DNA of 64,000 nucleotides, from the NCBI GenBank assembly GCA_020746875.1, contig JAGTJL010000015.1, forward strand, positions 1,364,001-1,428,000, written 5' to 3'. The translations under genes and the position numbers were made by a program. This document shows positions 1 to 13,434 of this stretch, piece by piece; the first letter of the stretch is position 1, and the number at the start of each line of letters is the position of its first letter. Below the pieces are notes generated by a model. It made no database searches. It was given only the letters and a program-made list of their open reading frames with translations, and was not told the DNA's origin. This DNA comes from Rhexocercosporidium sp. MPI-PUGE-AT-0058. Taxonomy: Eukaryota; Ascomycota; Leotiomycetes; Helotiales.

Positions 1-513
1 AGATCCAGATCTACCATCTCAACTTCCGCTATCAGCCTATCATTTCTGTATAAACCACCTAATATCGCTAGATTTCGGTAAGCTGCGTAGTTCTTCGGAA
101 TTCCTAAGATCCACGCCAAAAAAAACAGGGTAGAAAAACTCTGCTTAGATTGGATGTCTCTAACGACGTAACTCGTGGGCTAAGGCTAGAGAGAACTAGT
201 CACTTAAAAAGGGGTTGACCAACCCATGTGTTGATATACCCATGAGAGTGTTTCTAGTCAGATATTTTGTATCAGAGGCAGTATCTGTATGTCATTGTAA
301 GACTAGACCGCAAATTTATATCCTCTATCCTTTTCTAATGAATCCGGTGGCGCTCTCAAAATCACATGCAACCCCCACCAATCAACTCGCAAGCACGGGG
401 TAACTTCGACCCCTCCAAATCGTCATGTGCACCTTCGCTGTCAACCTCCTCAGTTATTAAATTCACAGAACAAACTTAACGATACATCCAGATACAATTA
501 CAAAAGCGATAAC
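1..513. other. Intergenic, no gene seen
   Basis: No open frame here looks like a protein. The stretch probably carries the promoter and 5' leader of the gene that starts at 514. I see no clear TATA box or repeat. Confidence 0.5.
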
Positions 514-1646
514 ATGGCTCTTCGAATGGGAATTGGCGATGTCTTCACGCTCTGCAAAGGCGCCGTGGATCTCTGCAGCCGAGCCATCCACGAAGATCAC
601 GAAGGGATGCACACTATCATCACCGAAATGAAGCAAATTCGCACGCATCTTAAAAGCCTCGAGACACAGATTGGAGATGAGAAGACTTTCATAAATGCGC
701 GACCAGATATGTAAGCTTTCCAGAGCCCCAGACCAAGCTATAGACATGTACAGACATGTACAATTCGAAGTGTGGGCTATAAAACGCTGGAACTTGGGCA
801 GGACTGATAAAGAAATACAGAGCGCCGGTTATCAAGAGATCTTTGGAGCCTTTACATCGAGATCTTTCAGATCTGAAGGACACTCTTCACTTTTGTTCAG
901 GACCTCGCAAACCCAGTATTCATGTTGTGGATCAAGTTCGATACTTGGTTCTGTACAAAGCCAAGCTTGACGGTTTCCGCGATAAGCTCCCTATTCATCG
1001 CGCGAGCATTTGTGCCATGCAAGAACTCATTGACAGTCAGTCGCCGAGAGAAAGGAGAGAATCGACTGTCAAGTTGGAGGGTATTGTAGAGGAGCAAGAG
1101 AGGGACAGAATGAGAGTTGATGAATACGAGAAGGCGCAGAAGGAGGTTGTGAGGATGTTTGAAGAGAGAATGGGAAGCCTCCCTTCAGAGGGTGGTAGGT
1201 CAATTGATAGTGGTCTAATGTTGAAGAGGTTGGAAGATGATCTAGTAGAAAAGGGAATGGAAAGAGGAGAGGCAGAGCAAACACTATTTCCAATTACGAA
1301 AGCACTATTACGACAGCCTCTTCCATCAATAGTAGAGAGGCGACCCAGCGCACAGAAACCAGATTTCAAGTTGAACCTGTTCGATCTTCAAGAAGAATCG
1401 GACTGTGGTAGTGGAAAGATGATCGATAACCCGGGACTGGAACTACGAGATGACGGGCAGCTGGCCCCTGACGACAACATTGATGTTTTAAAAGACGAAG
1501 AAGCAGGTGGAAACCCCATGGAAGACAGGTTGTCCCAAGAGTTGAACGCCAAGACAACTGCATCACCTGTGTCTTTCCTCACTCAAAGGAGACCGCTTTT
1601 GGAGACACGGATGATGAGTTTAGATATGATATTGCCAAGGACGTGA
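514..1646 (+). CDS. Hypothetical coiled-coil protein, three exons
   Basis: Function is not recognised. The model joins 514-710, 754-827 and 871-1646 across two 43-nt GT-AG introns and gives 348 residues. The first ~65 residues (starting MALRMGIGDVFTLCKGAV) resemble the helical N-terminal segment common in fungal STAND/HeLo-like proteins, which is an inference from pattern only. Residues ~130-220 are strongly charged (many E, R and K) and fit a coiled coil; the tail is acidic and low complexity. The 3' end is doubtful. A second frame continues from about 1570 to a TAA at 1754-1756 with protein-like sequence (TDDEFRYDIAKDV), so one missing base or an unseen intron near 1570 would extend the protein. 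The ATG at 514 is chosen because it begins the helical segment; an in-frame non-ATG opening lies upstream. Confidence 0.5.
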
Positions 1647-1756
1647 CAGAACTTGGCCTGCAGGACAAAGATCACTGCCTTGAAAAGCCTTCTGTGCCAA
1701 TACAGGCCGGAAACTATCGAGGGATGACACATGCTACGGGGGGTTATAGACTTTAA

Positions 1757-4675
1757 TGCGGCGCTTGCATTGTGAATAACTTGTAGATGAGTTATTACCA
1801 AACAGTCCTCGGTATATTTCCAAACCAGATCCGAACACAGCGGCACGAGCACCTTAAGTCTATCCGGACAGCAGATATAAAGAACCTTTGGTCCGAAATC
1901 GTGAGACATCAGATGCTTTTTATCGTCACAACAAAAGGTTGAAGATGGTGGGCTGGCGGACAAGGCCACAAACAGCCTCCCTTAGTGTTCTATAGAGGTT
2001 GTCGTGCAAGAGGGATTGATCGATGCTTCGTCACACGAGTGTTATATTGCGAGGTTTTGGGGGTACCCCACCATATGCCTATCTGTTTGAAGTTGGCTTG
2101 ATCAGCTAAAGAAGAAGCCATGGCCCATGAAAGAATTATTTCGACTCGGTATTATATTCTTGATTGATGCAATCTTGAGCCATAATTTCGGTTGAAAGCT
2201 ACATGATTCCCAATATCCGCTAGGTTCGGATGCACCGGCATGGAAATACAGTGGCTTGCACTCAGCTGAAGTTGCTGAACTCCGGCGCAAATGAGGCTTG
2301 TCTCAAGATTTGACTATTCCCCCCCAAGATTGCTTGTTTCCCCAGATTCTCCTCTGTATTGTCCCCTTTTCGTCCTCATCAAGAAGCGAGCTTTCATTTA
2401 GATCCGGGCAAATTCAAGTCTTGAGTTGCGGTGTTCTTTTCAACCTCTGAAGCCTAGATCCGAGCCTATTTCATCATACCCTCACCATGTCGAGCAACCC
2501 TCTAAACGACCAGTTCCTGATCGATCGATACGACAATAAACTCAAGACCTGCAACTTTCTAGGGGTGGAAGGTAGTAAGTCGCGCCATGAAACTCGTTCC
2601 TTTCCCCATCTAAGCACACGCATGATTTTGTTTCTTGGTGTCGGCTTGGTTCTCTGTTTCCAGCAGTCATGTTTGATTTGTCTTCTTTAACGTCGTAAAT
2701 CAGGATAGCTTCCGGATGAAGGTTGGGACAGCTCATTTCATATCTTTCATATCAATATCAATCAAAGGTTTGTATTCGTTCCAGGGTAATGTAAGCCATT
2801 ATTGACGATACGTGCTAAGAACCAAAAAACCTCGCCTCCATTAATTTCTCTAAGCGACCTCTAAGTCACTTGGGCAGTTTCAAATTCGGCAGCATATGGA
2901 TTTCTTTTGCGAAGTTAAAGGTCATGTTTCCGAGGACTTTTAATGATCCGCTTTGTACATATATCCAGACACATCATCCTTTCTTTGACTACCTGCTTCA
3001 GCACTTATTCAGGCATCATGCTTGGCTTCTCTCCAGCCTGATTCAGCCAAAAATCCCCATGCAAATTTTGCTTGATTGACTTCATCCAGAAGAGAAGTAC
3101 TTCTGAGAGGTGGAAGGTTTCGCGGTCATGGTCCACTCTGGGTTTGTTTCCGACTTCAATTCTGTTTCAACACCTTAGGGCTCCACAGGCCACGAATGAA
3201 ATATGCTCTAATCCCGATACTATGCACAATTCAGCAAAATCAGTAACTTGATAGCGTTCATTCATGCATCAGGAATATAATGCAAAGCATTGTTGTGTGA
3301 CGCCATTGCCGGCCTACTATTTTTGGCCAGATGATCTGTCATGTACAATGCCTGTTGGGAGAACCCGGAAAATGTACGGTCGCAAAATGTGTAGATACTG
3401 ACAAATCACGCGAGAGAGTATACCTCTTTGCTGGAGTCCATCCCGAACTTTCATCTTACTAATGCTACCTTTTCAACCAAATGATAGAACCTCAAAAGTT
3501 ACCAGGAACAGATTATTTACACAAAGACCATTGAAAATCCAAAATCTAGCTGCCCCGAATCCACACGATACGATGCTGGCGACGACAAAGGTCACGCAGA
3601 GAGCGATCAAGGGGGATTCGCATACCATGGAGTCTGCGGGAACAAGCTGTTAGGACTATGAGTAGGCGTCGGGAGAGGAGGTGAGATTTTAGATGATAAT
3701 GGAGTATTGTGAAGGATCATGCCACCACAAGTGGTCAGAATGCTGAGGGTCATCTAAATGAATAGCTCAAGGACCCTAGTCACGCATCGAATTTTTGATA
3801 ATTTTACAACTTAAGTGATGTCCAGCCATCCTTCCACAGCACCTAAGAGCCTCTAGATAGCTGTTTCGTGCTAGCACGCTGGCCAAGGTTCCAAACCGTC
3901 GAACTATCCCCAAACCCATTATACCGACGCCCCACCACGAATCCACCCATCATCTCCAGAACATAATTCCAAGGCGGCAAAATCAATACACACGTGGCAC
4001 AAGGAATCTCCGTCTAAAATCATGGGCGTGCGTTGACTCTGTCGAGGCAAAGTCATTATCCGAAGCGCTTTCTTGATTAACATTGGCAGTCTTGGAACTT
4101 CTTGGGCACTTTCGTTTCGATCTGGACCCCTGCATTTTCATGCAGTGTATTCCTGGGCGGTTGGGTTTGGTTGGATTGTTGATTGAGAGGTGTTCTTGTG
4201 ATGAGCTTGATTGAACTGTTAGAATTGCTGGTGTGGGTGGTTGGGTGGTTCTTGGAGGGTGTGATTTGTGAGGTACAGCTTTCAAGTCTTAAGTCGAGGA
4301 CCGGAGGTAGAATGGCGGATCATGCCTGAGTCAGGTTCGGCTTTTATGAGAGGGGAAATAGAGAACGAGATCAGCCCCGAACTGTTTATAGCATGAAGAA
4401 GCATGAGTACACAGCAACTAAAAGAATAGAAATTTGATGTTGAGTCCAAAGATCCTCGTGAAAGTCTTGGAAATCTCGTAGCGAGCTAGAATCTAGGGTC
4501 AACGTTACGAACCCACGATGCATATAGAATCACGCAGTTTGACCGGAGTGCGTATAAACTTAGATGCTGAGTTATTAATTGATATACAGACAGGTATTTA
4601 CCATACTATTGCTAACGACAAGCTCTATGACTCCTAGAGAACTCCATAGCTCTGTTGCCCTTCCATCCAACCCAT
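1757..4675. other. Long intergenic stretch
   Basis: About 2.9 kb without a supportable gene. A short frame from the ATG at 2487 (MSSNPLNDQFLIDRYDN) looks protein-like and is followed by a GTAAGT-like site, but no acceptor gives a sensible continuation. A 100-codon minus-strand frame at 3983-4285 is proline- and serine-rich and unconvincing. The end nearest 4676 is the 3' flank of the MFS transporter gene. Confidence 0.5.
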
Positions 4676-6405
4676 TTAAACAGTCTTCTCGACTTGCTCA
4701 ACCACTCTGTCATTCTTCATGCCAGACCGGTCCATATCATCGGCAACCCGTCTTTCGTTGATGATAGCATCTGTCTTAGCTCTCTTTCCATGTGCCAATC
4801 CCGCCATATTAAACATGATATCCATGTCCTCAAGAGAAAGCCCCTTTGTCTCAGGCATGAAGAGAATAACAAAAATTATCCCCACGACAAGCGACGAGCC
4901 AAAAAAGATAAACGTGCCGTATTTGATATTATTCATCATATACGGGGTCGAGTAAACAATAATAAATTGTCCAAGCCACTGCGTGCAAGTCGTGAACACC
5001 AGACAAACACTTCTAGTGCCAGTAGGGAAGACCTCAGCGCAGAAGATCCAAGGAATTCCATTCCATGACATGGCGTAGAAAATGGCGAAGAGGTAGATCA
5101 TCACGATGGCAACGTATGCACCAGCATCTTGCTTCGCATTTCCATCGAATGATCCAGAGAGGTTGCTGAAGCCTGCGAGGTAGAACATGGCGAACATAGC
5201 CCCGACAGATCCGATCATGAGGGACTTGCGACGGCCGAGCTTGTCGATACCGAAAATCATGAAGCCAAGCGTGGCGAAAGCCTTTACCAAACCGAAGACA
5301 CCAGTAGCAAGGAGACCAACACTTGTGCCTTTGAATCCGATTGAGCCGAAGATGGTAGGCGAGTAGTAATTCAACGCGTTGATACCAGACAAATTCTGCA
5401 GCATCATGAGGGACATGCCGATGGCGAGACGGTTTTTGATTCCAGGAGAAAAGACAGCTCTCAACTTCTTGGCGAACGACTCGTTGGCTCCCGAATCGAA
5501 TTCCAGCTGGATTTGCTCCTTGACTGTCTCAACTTCCCATTGGAGATAGGCATCATCAGCAGGAAGCTGGCGAATATATGTCAGATTCTTGATAGCTTGT
5601 TCATCTCGGCCATTCTTCAACAACCATCGAGGAGATTCTGGCTGGAAGAACATGAGGATGACGAGGAGACAGCCTGGCACGAATTGAATGGCAAAGGGGA
5701 TGTGCCACTGAGAGTCAGATGTCGGAGACACATTCTCGTTGACGCCGTAGTTGACCCAGAATCCAATGACAAGGGAGAATTGTAGCACTATTTCGAAAAC
5801 TCCAATAAGACGGCCTCGGATAGCGGGAGGAGAACACTCGGATATGTACTGTGGGATAATCAAAGATGAGGCTCCAACACCCAAGCCTAGATAAAATAAG
5901 TCAGTCAGCAAAGTTACTGAATCTTGGAATGTGAATGTATGGTTAGAGCATACCAGTGAACGCGCGACCAGCATAAATCAGACCGATAGTACCACTCGAA
6001 GCCATCTGCATTATAACCCCAATGTTGAACACGCAACCACAGATCATGAGAGGAATTCGTCGACCAAGTTTCTCAGACATCCAGTAGCAAAGAATCGCTC
6101 CGAAGAAGCAGCCTGCTTGAAATGTGCTGACAATATTTGCTCTGAGCGATGCAAGTTCATCTCCTTTGGCAGTCGCGAGACCGAATCTTGCTTTGAATGA
6201 AGGAAGAGCCATTGCTCCACCCTGATGAAAAATTAGACTTTCTTCTGAACTGGGCTTTGGTTAAAATACATACAATAAAAGCTGAATCGTATCCGAACAT
6301 GCTGGATCCCATTGATGCAGAGAATGCAAGCGCATACACTCTCCAGTTGTAGACTGCCGCCGGTGCCTTGAAGGCAGAGTCATCATTGGCTGAGAACATC
6401 CCCAT
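4676..6405 (-). CDS. MFS sugar/quinate-type transporter
   Basis: Plasma-membrane sugar-porter family transporter, probably importing a hexose, quinate or a related solute by proton symport. Exons on the minus strand are 6405-6274, 6221-5954 and 5886-4676, with introns of 52 and 67 nt, giving 536 residues, normal for the family. Motifs visible in order are GYDSAFIGG in helix 1, a RAFTGLGVGA helix ending in an ISECSPPAIRGRLIG loop, PESPRWL at the end of helix 6, a QNLSGINALNYYSP helix 7, DKLGRR in the helix 8-9 loop, and PETKGLSLEDMD after helix 12. The overall pattern is close to QutD-like quinate permeases, but substrate cannot be read from sequence. Start is uncertain: Met codons lie at 6405 and 6399, and a longer in-frame one at 6462. 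The next gene upstream is an OPT transporter on the same strand, not in an obvious cluster. Confidence 0.9.
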
Positions 6406-7778
6406 GATTGTCGATTTCAGAGTAGTCACTTCAGTTATAAAGAGAGAACGGATTGAAGTCAAGGGGAAGCTGGAGATGAGGGGAAAAAAGTTTCGAGGCC
6501 ATCGCTGTTTATATGGAGCAGGGAGCTTGGCGCCCAGATTTGTGGCTGGGACTCATCAAAATCACTTGTCCGAATTTCGTTCAGGAAAGATCGCCAGATT
6601 GCAAAACGTGGAGAAACGAATGCATGGCTGGAACGGTGACAGCAAGATTCTAATCCGGGGTATGATAGCTGACAATAATGCACTTCTTGAGTCCTGATGC
6701 TGGACAGTGTGCGGGGTTGTGGAGATGCGGAGTAAAGTATAACCCCTTGCGAATCTCAACACCAATACCAAGCCCTGAACATCATCTTAGCAGGGGCTCC
6801 GGATCAGAGTTTATCCCTTAGGTTAGTTTGATTACTGGAACGTGATGCCATATGCCCGAATGCCAATTGCCAAGTCTCTGGGGTGTTCGGCTTGGGGACT
6901 TGAAATGGGCAAAGCTCAACGCCCTCGCTAATCAGGATTCTGTATTCTTGGCGGTTTCTTATCACCTCAGTGTCTGACCCGAGCCTCCGGGTGAAGTAAA
7001 CGTACTTTGTACAAGGCCCATCAAATCCTAGGCTCTAGACTGGGATTGAAGACCCTCTCCCAGCCCTATTATTGAGTTGACGCTCTTAGCTTCGTATGGA
7101 AAAGATTAAATTCTCCTCGAGCAGTCATGAGCCCTTGCCAAGCGCTTGGCTGCAACCAGCCATCCGAAGTCCAGGTCGGTGGTCTAAAAAGATGCAGTGC
7201 TTAAAGTTGTTAGAATTGCCTGCCCAAATATTGGTTGTTGTATCCAGAGCATGTGCAGTGAGTGGGTACATGGCAGCTGTGGAGCATTTCGCTCTATCTT
7301 TATCGCGTCTCGGTGACTTGCAAACTCCTCCAAAAGATTTACCTCACACTTCCTGTTGTGCATCATCGAATTGAGCATCATTATAACCCATCTCTTTTGC
7401 TCAATATCAGAAGGCGTATCCAAATAATACTAGAAAGTCAGCTGGTTTTATTTGTTTATCGGCTAATAAAGTGTCCTGCACGTCGATAGCTGTTCACTCT
7501 CGCTTAGCACACTCTCTTTCATCTACCCCACGCTATCATCCCATCTCCCTACACAAATTTGACATGTCCACCCTTTTTCAATACCAATCCAACAGTTCAA
7601 ACGATATAGGATGCGATCATTTGCACTGGAATGTTCAGCAATTAAACGAACGTTGTAGATAGATAGTCAAGACTATGGTTCTTCTCAATCCACCTTGTAT
7701 CCGCCTCTCCATTAAAAGAACGTGTCACTTCACAGTAAGGAGATCCTCCACTACTATCTAACAAACCAAACACACCCT
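6406..7778. other. Intergenic, no gene seen
   Basis: This 1.4-kb gap holds the promoter side of the MFS gene and the 3' flank of the OPT gene. Open frames here are short and low complexity, and none is supported. Confidence 0.55.
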
Positions 7779-10342
7779 CTATTTCCAAGTTGCCGGTCCA
7801 AATGTACCATTGGCAACCTTCTGCACGCCCGCATTCCAATCCATATTATTCTGGAAGCCGCCACCCCAACCACCCCACCATTGCGGACTTGTCACCTTAT
7901 TCGGCAACTGCAGGGCAAAGAATATAAGTAAGAGACAGATGATCGTTCCACTGTCCAACGCAGCAGAAGTGACGAAGTTGTATTCGGTCCACCAGGCACG
8001 ATGGCGGCCCTTGATGAACTTGTTGAAGATGGTGCCAGTGATGCCCCACGTCGCGTAGGTGAGAGGCGTCGCTGGAGGAATATAGGCAGTTCCTCCGAAA
8101 ATGATGGGCATATTGATGTAGCGGAGATTGCTCCTGGGCCATTTACGGGCTGCGAGGTAGACGAGGATGGGAGCGATGAGTCCGACGAGGAAGAACCACG
8201 AGAGAGAGCTGTAGACGCCCTCGGAGCCGAAGATACGCTTGGGTCCGATGACTCCCCAGATGATGGAGGCGGTGAAGAAAACGCCTGCATTTGGACATGT
8301 GTAGTTGTCTTTTTGCTCTGGGGTGCAAACGCCGTCGATCGCTCCGAGTGCCCAATTGAAAACTGCGATTTGAACGATGCAGGACCAGAGGGTGGCGACA
8401 AATTGGGCCCAGAATGTGACGCGTTGGGGCACCTTCATGTAATGGGCCAGCTTAATGTCCTGAGTGAAGTACAGTCCTTGATAGGCAGTGATGTATCCGT
8501 ACATCTTGAACATCATCATCGCGAGAGGTCGTCCGGGTTGCATATAGCCGATGATAAATTCGGTGATAACGTTCAAACCAATCTGAACATTGGTGGTTGC
8601 TTGGATGATACCGATTGGAAGGTAGAAAAAGAGAGAGATCAGGAGAGCGATGATGAATGCCCACCATGTCAAGTGTGTATCCCACACAAGACAAGTGACA
8701 AGTCCAAGGGCAAACATGGTCACAAAGGATGCACCATACCTGTGTATGAAGTTAGCGTTGATTCCACAGTACAGGTACTCGAATCGACCTACCAATACCA
8801 TGGAGCTTCTTTATATTTCATCATCATACGCTGATGTACATCAGCTCCCTCACCCCGAGCAGCCTTCCATTTTGCCCAGATTTCTTGGCCATCGTAAAGT
8901 CCCGTGTGGACTACAACAGAAATGATGGTGGCGAAAGAAAGACCGTAAGCGAGCGCAAAAGTCGTAGAGAGGAAAATAGGGGAGTATTCGCGGTACAGTT
9001 GGGGATCCAGGGTATACTCTGGAGTCAGGATCTTTGAGACATTGTAGCGTGCGCCGGTATTGTCAAAATTGCCGCCGGTCGACATGGGGAGGTACTCAGA
9101 ATAGAATGCTCCAGTGTAATGAACACCCAGAGAGGTGATGATCGTGAAGACAAAAACACCAATCATGGTGTTCGCAATAGCATGGAAGGGGAAGATGAGA
9201 GGGCTGGTCAGGAAGGCGGTGACAATGGTCCAGTCGAAAGTGATGGGAATCAAGGCAAGCCCAGTTTGCCCGCCGAAGAGCTGATTCACGACGACGTTGT
9301 TTGGAGCAGCCCAACACACGAATGTCATGGCGGACAGGAATGGGGCGATCCAAAGCGGGAACCATTCCCAGACGAATATGCCGACAAGTACGATCAAGAA
9401 ATACTTGTAACGTCCGATTGTCCAAGAACCAGACTTGAGTGCGTCCGGGGTCTTTCTGGTATGGATTGTCTCGAACATGGTCGTGATGATTAAGTTGGAC
9501 GGCCAAATCATGGCTGCGGGCTCAACAAGCCATTTCCTTGTAAGACCAGCGAGACCCAGGCCAAGCATTTGGCAAGTGATCGTCAAGAGAAGTTGATACC
9601 CCCATCCGAACTTTTGTCCATAGAACACCTCTTGTGCGAGGAGCACATCAGTAGAGTAAGCAGTCGTTCCACCAAAGGAGGCATTGGCCATGATGACGAT
9701 GATAGTATGTTCCTTGGCGTTGAATGGACCGGAGTTCAACGACCAGGTCCTTCCAAAAGTCTTGAACTGCTTTGTTGGCATGACTGTATTCTGAAATCAG
9801 CCTCTTGTCTGGAACGGGAGTCGAAATGTTATGTACTTACCATATGTCCATGCAACACCAAATGGGTATGACAGCAACAATGTCACCACTGGGGTGAGGT
9901 AGATAGAAGGGTTACGAAGGGAGAAGAGCATGTTGACTCCACTTCCGATCGTACACCACAACATACCAATGATCCATGCGCGAGGAGTGTTGGCTGGCAT
10001 GTCTTCATCGTAGTTTCTGACAGCAGCACGAACTTCAGGATAAGGCGAATCTTCCTCTAGCAGAGTATGCTCGAGTACAGCTTTCTTCTCAAGATCTCCA
10101 GTCTGGTAGGCTTGGTCGATAGCGTCGACGGCCTCACGAGGCAAGTTGGGATCCCATTTCGCAGAGACTTTCAAGGCCCTGATGTCTCTCTGGATGATGT
10201 CTGCGTTGGGGATGCTAGATCACCTGATTAGTTCTCGTAACAATCATACCGGGCAGATATCTTACCCTTCAGCGCCAGGAGACTCAGGCTCCACGGCAGA
10301 AGACACACCAGTGTCCTTCTCTTTTCCCCAAAAGCGGACCAT
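7779..10342 (-). CDS. OPT-family oligopeptide transporter
   Basis: Integral membrane transporter that takes up small peptides (or metal chelates and glutathione) with protons. The minus-strand exons are 10342-10266, 10214-9841, 9783-8793 and 8739-7779, in phase throughout, giving 800 residues, typical for fungal OPTs. A soluble N-terminal region of about 130 residues precedes many hydrophobic helices. The family motif appears as NSGPFNAKEH (usually NPGPFN.KEH) in exon 3, and a KVPQR variant of the KIPPR motif in exon 4. Both are slightly altered at the Pro positions. The protein ends with a WWGGWGGGF stretch and NGTFGPATWK. Introns are about 51-57 nt. The start ATG at 10342 gives MVRFWGKEKDTG and is the only Met in the first exon's frame. 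Confidence 0.92.
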
Positions 10343-13132
10343 GGCGGCGGCGTCCCAGTTAATCGTTGAATTTGATGACACGCACTGGAGTTGGGGAGAA
10401 TGTGAGGGGAGGAAGAACCAAACTCAAATCTGGGTTCCACGACACTACTTATGGTCGTTCAAAGCTTCAATGGATGTTGTCTTCATCTATTTTGAGCCAA
10501 TCCAATGGCTGCGTCGACGATAGATCGCCAGACTGCTAGTGGCTACTTGCAATGACCTTCCCATTTTAGATGGTAGGGATCCATAGCTGCTCCGAGGGAA
10601 TGGGTTGATCTCTGCGACGGACCTCGTGTTAGGGCGGGGGTGACACCTGTACTTACTTTGTAGTTTGTGCGTTATCTTGTCTGGGAGTGGATAGGTTGGG
10701 AACTAGGGCAGAAGGGAGCGTTCTCCCTAACCACAAGCCGTCCACCTCGGCCAAATACAACACCAGTGCATCCTTAAAGCTACGAAAAGAGACACCCCCT
10801 TCGAAGTCAAGTCCCGGCAGAGAAGGAGCAAGACAGTCAGCCGTTCACCAGCTACTCCGTAAAGATACTGCATACAACATGATTGACGGATCGTGGACGG
10901 GACTAGCCACTTGCTCTAGAATTGAACGCTCATCTCTACACAGTTTAGCGTAGCGCGTTTTAAAATTGGAGTATATCAATGAATCGCTATGAAGCCGCTG
11001 TCTGCTTCGTCAGAGGCGAGCTCGGTTGCAGGGGGGCAGTCAAGCTTTTGAGCCGAGCGTTGGCATCGAGGCTTGCAGGGTTGCCCGCATAGATGGCCCC
11101 TCCAACTTCCTCGACGTCGCACGAAGGAAAGGTCGTGTGCCCGACAGCTTGGTGGAGTGAGTGAAAGCTTATCAGATGAGTATTTCCGTGGATTCGAAGA
11201 GGAATGCTTCTATGCTTTCTGCTAGCATGTATTGGGAATGAGCCCCGAAGATAGCAATTCTTCGAGGTTGGTGGATATGATCTCATTGGATGTTGATTCA
11301 GATGGCGGCCGCTGGACTCATCTTCTCAAGCATCATTTGTTCGTTCTCTCTTTGATTCGCGATAGAGCGTCTTTTTGGCTGCTCCCCAAGAAAGCCACCG
11401 GAATGGCGAGTTTGCTTGGGTAAGACCTCACATCGCTGACGATCAAGAAGGATCTGACTGGATCTGGTTGGTGCGGAGCTTACCGAGATCCAGAAATGAT
11501 TGTCGTGAAGTGTATAAGGATGATGACAGAGCGAGTCTCAAGGGGGCGATTCTCAAGGGGGCGAGTGTTGACAACGCCGTTGAAGTCGCCGAACTTCATC
11601 TTGAATATCTATGATATGATTCGGGGATGTCGTGGGCGCCGTGCAGCTGGAATAGGAAGGTGCCATTCCACCAACTGCTTTTCGGAGTCCTCTTAAACAA
11701 GATAATTTGATAACACTACCGCCGACTTTTAGTACAGCATCCGTCTGCTACTCCGCAACCTATCCATGTCTTGAGATTTCCGGTCCCTAACTTCCCCACT
11801 CGTTGTTCTAGCTTCCTTCCAGAAATCTCGAACAAGGAACAGCTCTCCAAAAATATTTCCAGTCAGATGGGACAGCCTGTCACTCGATCAAGCCTTTACC
11901 TCAATACACAGCAATGCCGAGGATCGCGGGCCCCCGAAGTCAATACTCTTAACAGGAGGTTCGATCAGAACGAAGATAGTAGTAGCAACCTCTAACTCGA
12001 ATAGTCTAGCTTGACCGAGGTTGTACTTGAGTAGCGCATTCGCAGGATTGCCGCTATCAAACGCCACCCCCCTCGCATCTACCAATGTCTTATGCATCCA
12101 TCCCGACATGGGTATACCAGGTTTCTTTCCAGCTTCTCGAAAGATTCTAGAAGATCATCTACCGATCGATCCACCCATCTATGGGTTTTAACATGCTAAC
12201 AGCACGCCGTGGCCCAAAGATGGGGGAAGACAGCTTTGAGGAATACAAATCTGTGCTTTGTGATAAGGAAGTCGTGAAACCCACTGGGGGTTCCTGTCCC
12301 CTCATTATTTTGCTAAACTTTCTTGGATGCCACAATAAGCTTTCGAGATCAGCGCCACCAGAGAGGCCACGAGCAGCCAAGTAAAAGTGGCGGAGAAACG
12401 ATACGTAAACAAGCTTCAGCCCAGATCCTCTAATTCAATTCCGAATCAAACAAAATCACACGGTTCACACAAGCCATTCAAATATGGCACATGCTCACGC
12501 CCATAAAACGCCAGCCCGGCACGGGTGAGGATATCGGCTGGATCTCCTTCCTGATGAGGCAGCTCACAAAACTGTAGCACGGGTGTAGTCTTCCATCCGT
12601 CCCGAGTTCCCGTTCCCCTCATCCCAACTGGCATGTCTCGCCCGCGCACTTGCGAATAATCAGCCAGACTCGACTCTACTGGCTCAGCTAGAACAATCTG
12701 TGATTATCTGTCTGGGCTATGATGGGAAATGAAGTCGGAGTGCGAGTTCATGAAGAAGATAAGATATAATAAGCATCAGCGCGACGAGATGACTGTAAGA
12801 GGAAGGAAGATGCGTAGAGACCGAAAACAAATAAGCCGATGAGAGAAGTATTTTTCAAAGATCCATGATAGCTATAAGCCACTGAGAGTGAAGCACTAAT
12901 TCTTCCCGCTTTCCCTGGTACGGGCGGGCTTAAAGATCCCAGAAACAGATTGCGCACAGACCGAGAAAAAAATGTAGAAATCAAAGGGAGAAAACCAAAA
13001 CGCTGAAAATCACAGGTTCTTTGTACTCGTAAAGGTTTTCATGAGCGGGCTTATATGTCTACCTAGATACCTTCCAGATGAGTGGTTATGAGTCGAATCA
13101 CGCTAGAATCCCACAACAGCAAGGACAAGGAC
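10343..13132. other. Long intergenic stretch
   Basis: Nearly 2.8 kb with no supportable gene. Several minus-strand frames between 11.9 and 12.65 kb look mildly protein-like but are broken and unrecognised, and could be an old pseudogene. Near 11.53-11.57 kb there is a short tandem duplication of a 14-15 nt CTCAAGGGGGCGA-type unit. Confidence 0.4.
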
Positions 13133-13143
13133 AAAAATAAAAG
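13133..13143 (-). terminator. Pol III T-run terminator of the 5S gene
   Basis: Read on the minus strand, the sequence directly after the 5S 3' end is CTTTTATTTTT, two T-runs of the kind that stop RNA polymerase III. Confidence 0.75.
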
Positions 13144-13262
13144 ACATACAACAGCAGGTATTCGCTGGTGGTCACCCACCCAACTACTAATCTGCCGATC
13201 TGGTGCTTATGTATGGCAGAGCGGACGGGATGCCCAATTTTCACCAGTCTATGGTCGTATGT
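13144..13262 (-). rRNA. 5S ribosomal RNA
   Basis: Component of the large ribosomal subunit, transcribed by RNA polymerase III from internal control elements. On the minus strand the 119-nt stretch begins ACATACGACCATAG, contains GGGCATCCCGTCCGCTC and TAGTAGTTGGGTGGGTGACC, and ends TGTTGTATGT, so the first and last bases can pair to form helix I. Length and blocks match fungal 5S rRNA. It sits alone in accessory DNA, as expected for the dispersed 5S genes of filamentous ascomycetes. A few positions may differ from the consensus I remember, so mild decay is possible. Identification rests on recalled 5S sequence. Confidence 0.9.
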
Positions 13263-13434
13263 GGAAGACATTGTCTTATTCAGCTACACTTAGCGTCGAA
13301 AGATAGCCCATTTCTTTTGAGTCTATAGGTAGTGTAGCAATTTAAATTCAAAATGGAGCTGGCTGGCCATAGATGTCGGGCACGGCAGGCTTGCAAGTGT
13401 TTCTGGACGTGTTTTTATAACAAGATTGGTAGTA

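Noticed and set aside
2487..2810. Small gene starting MSSNPLNDQFLIDRYD
   Set aside because: The first 28 codons look protein-like, but no donor and acceptor pair gives a continuing frame. It may be a gene fragment.
7892..8834. Long open frames on both strands across the OPT gene, including an acidic 277-codon plus-strand frame
   Set aside because: They lie wholly inside the OPT exons and their composition (many D/E/G or S/P) comes from reading the transporter in the wrong frame.
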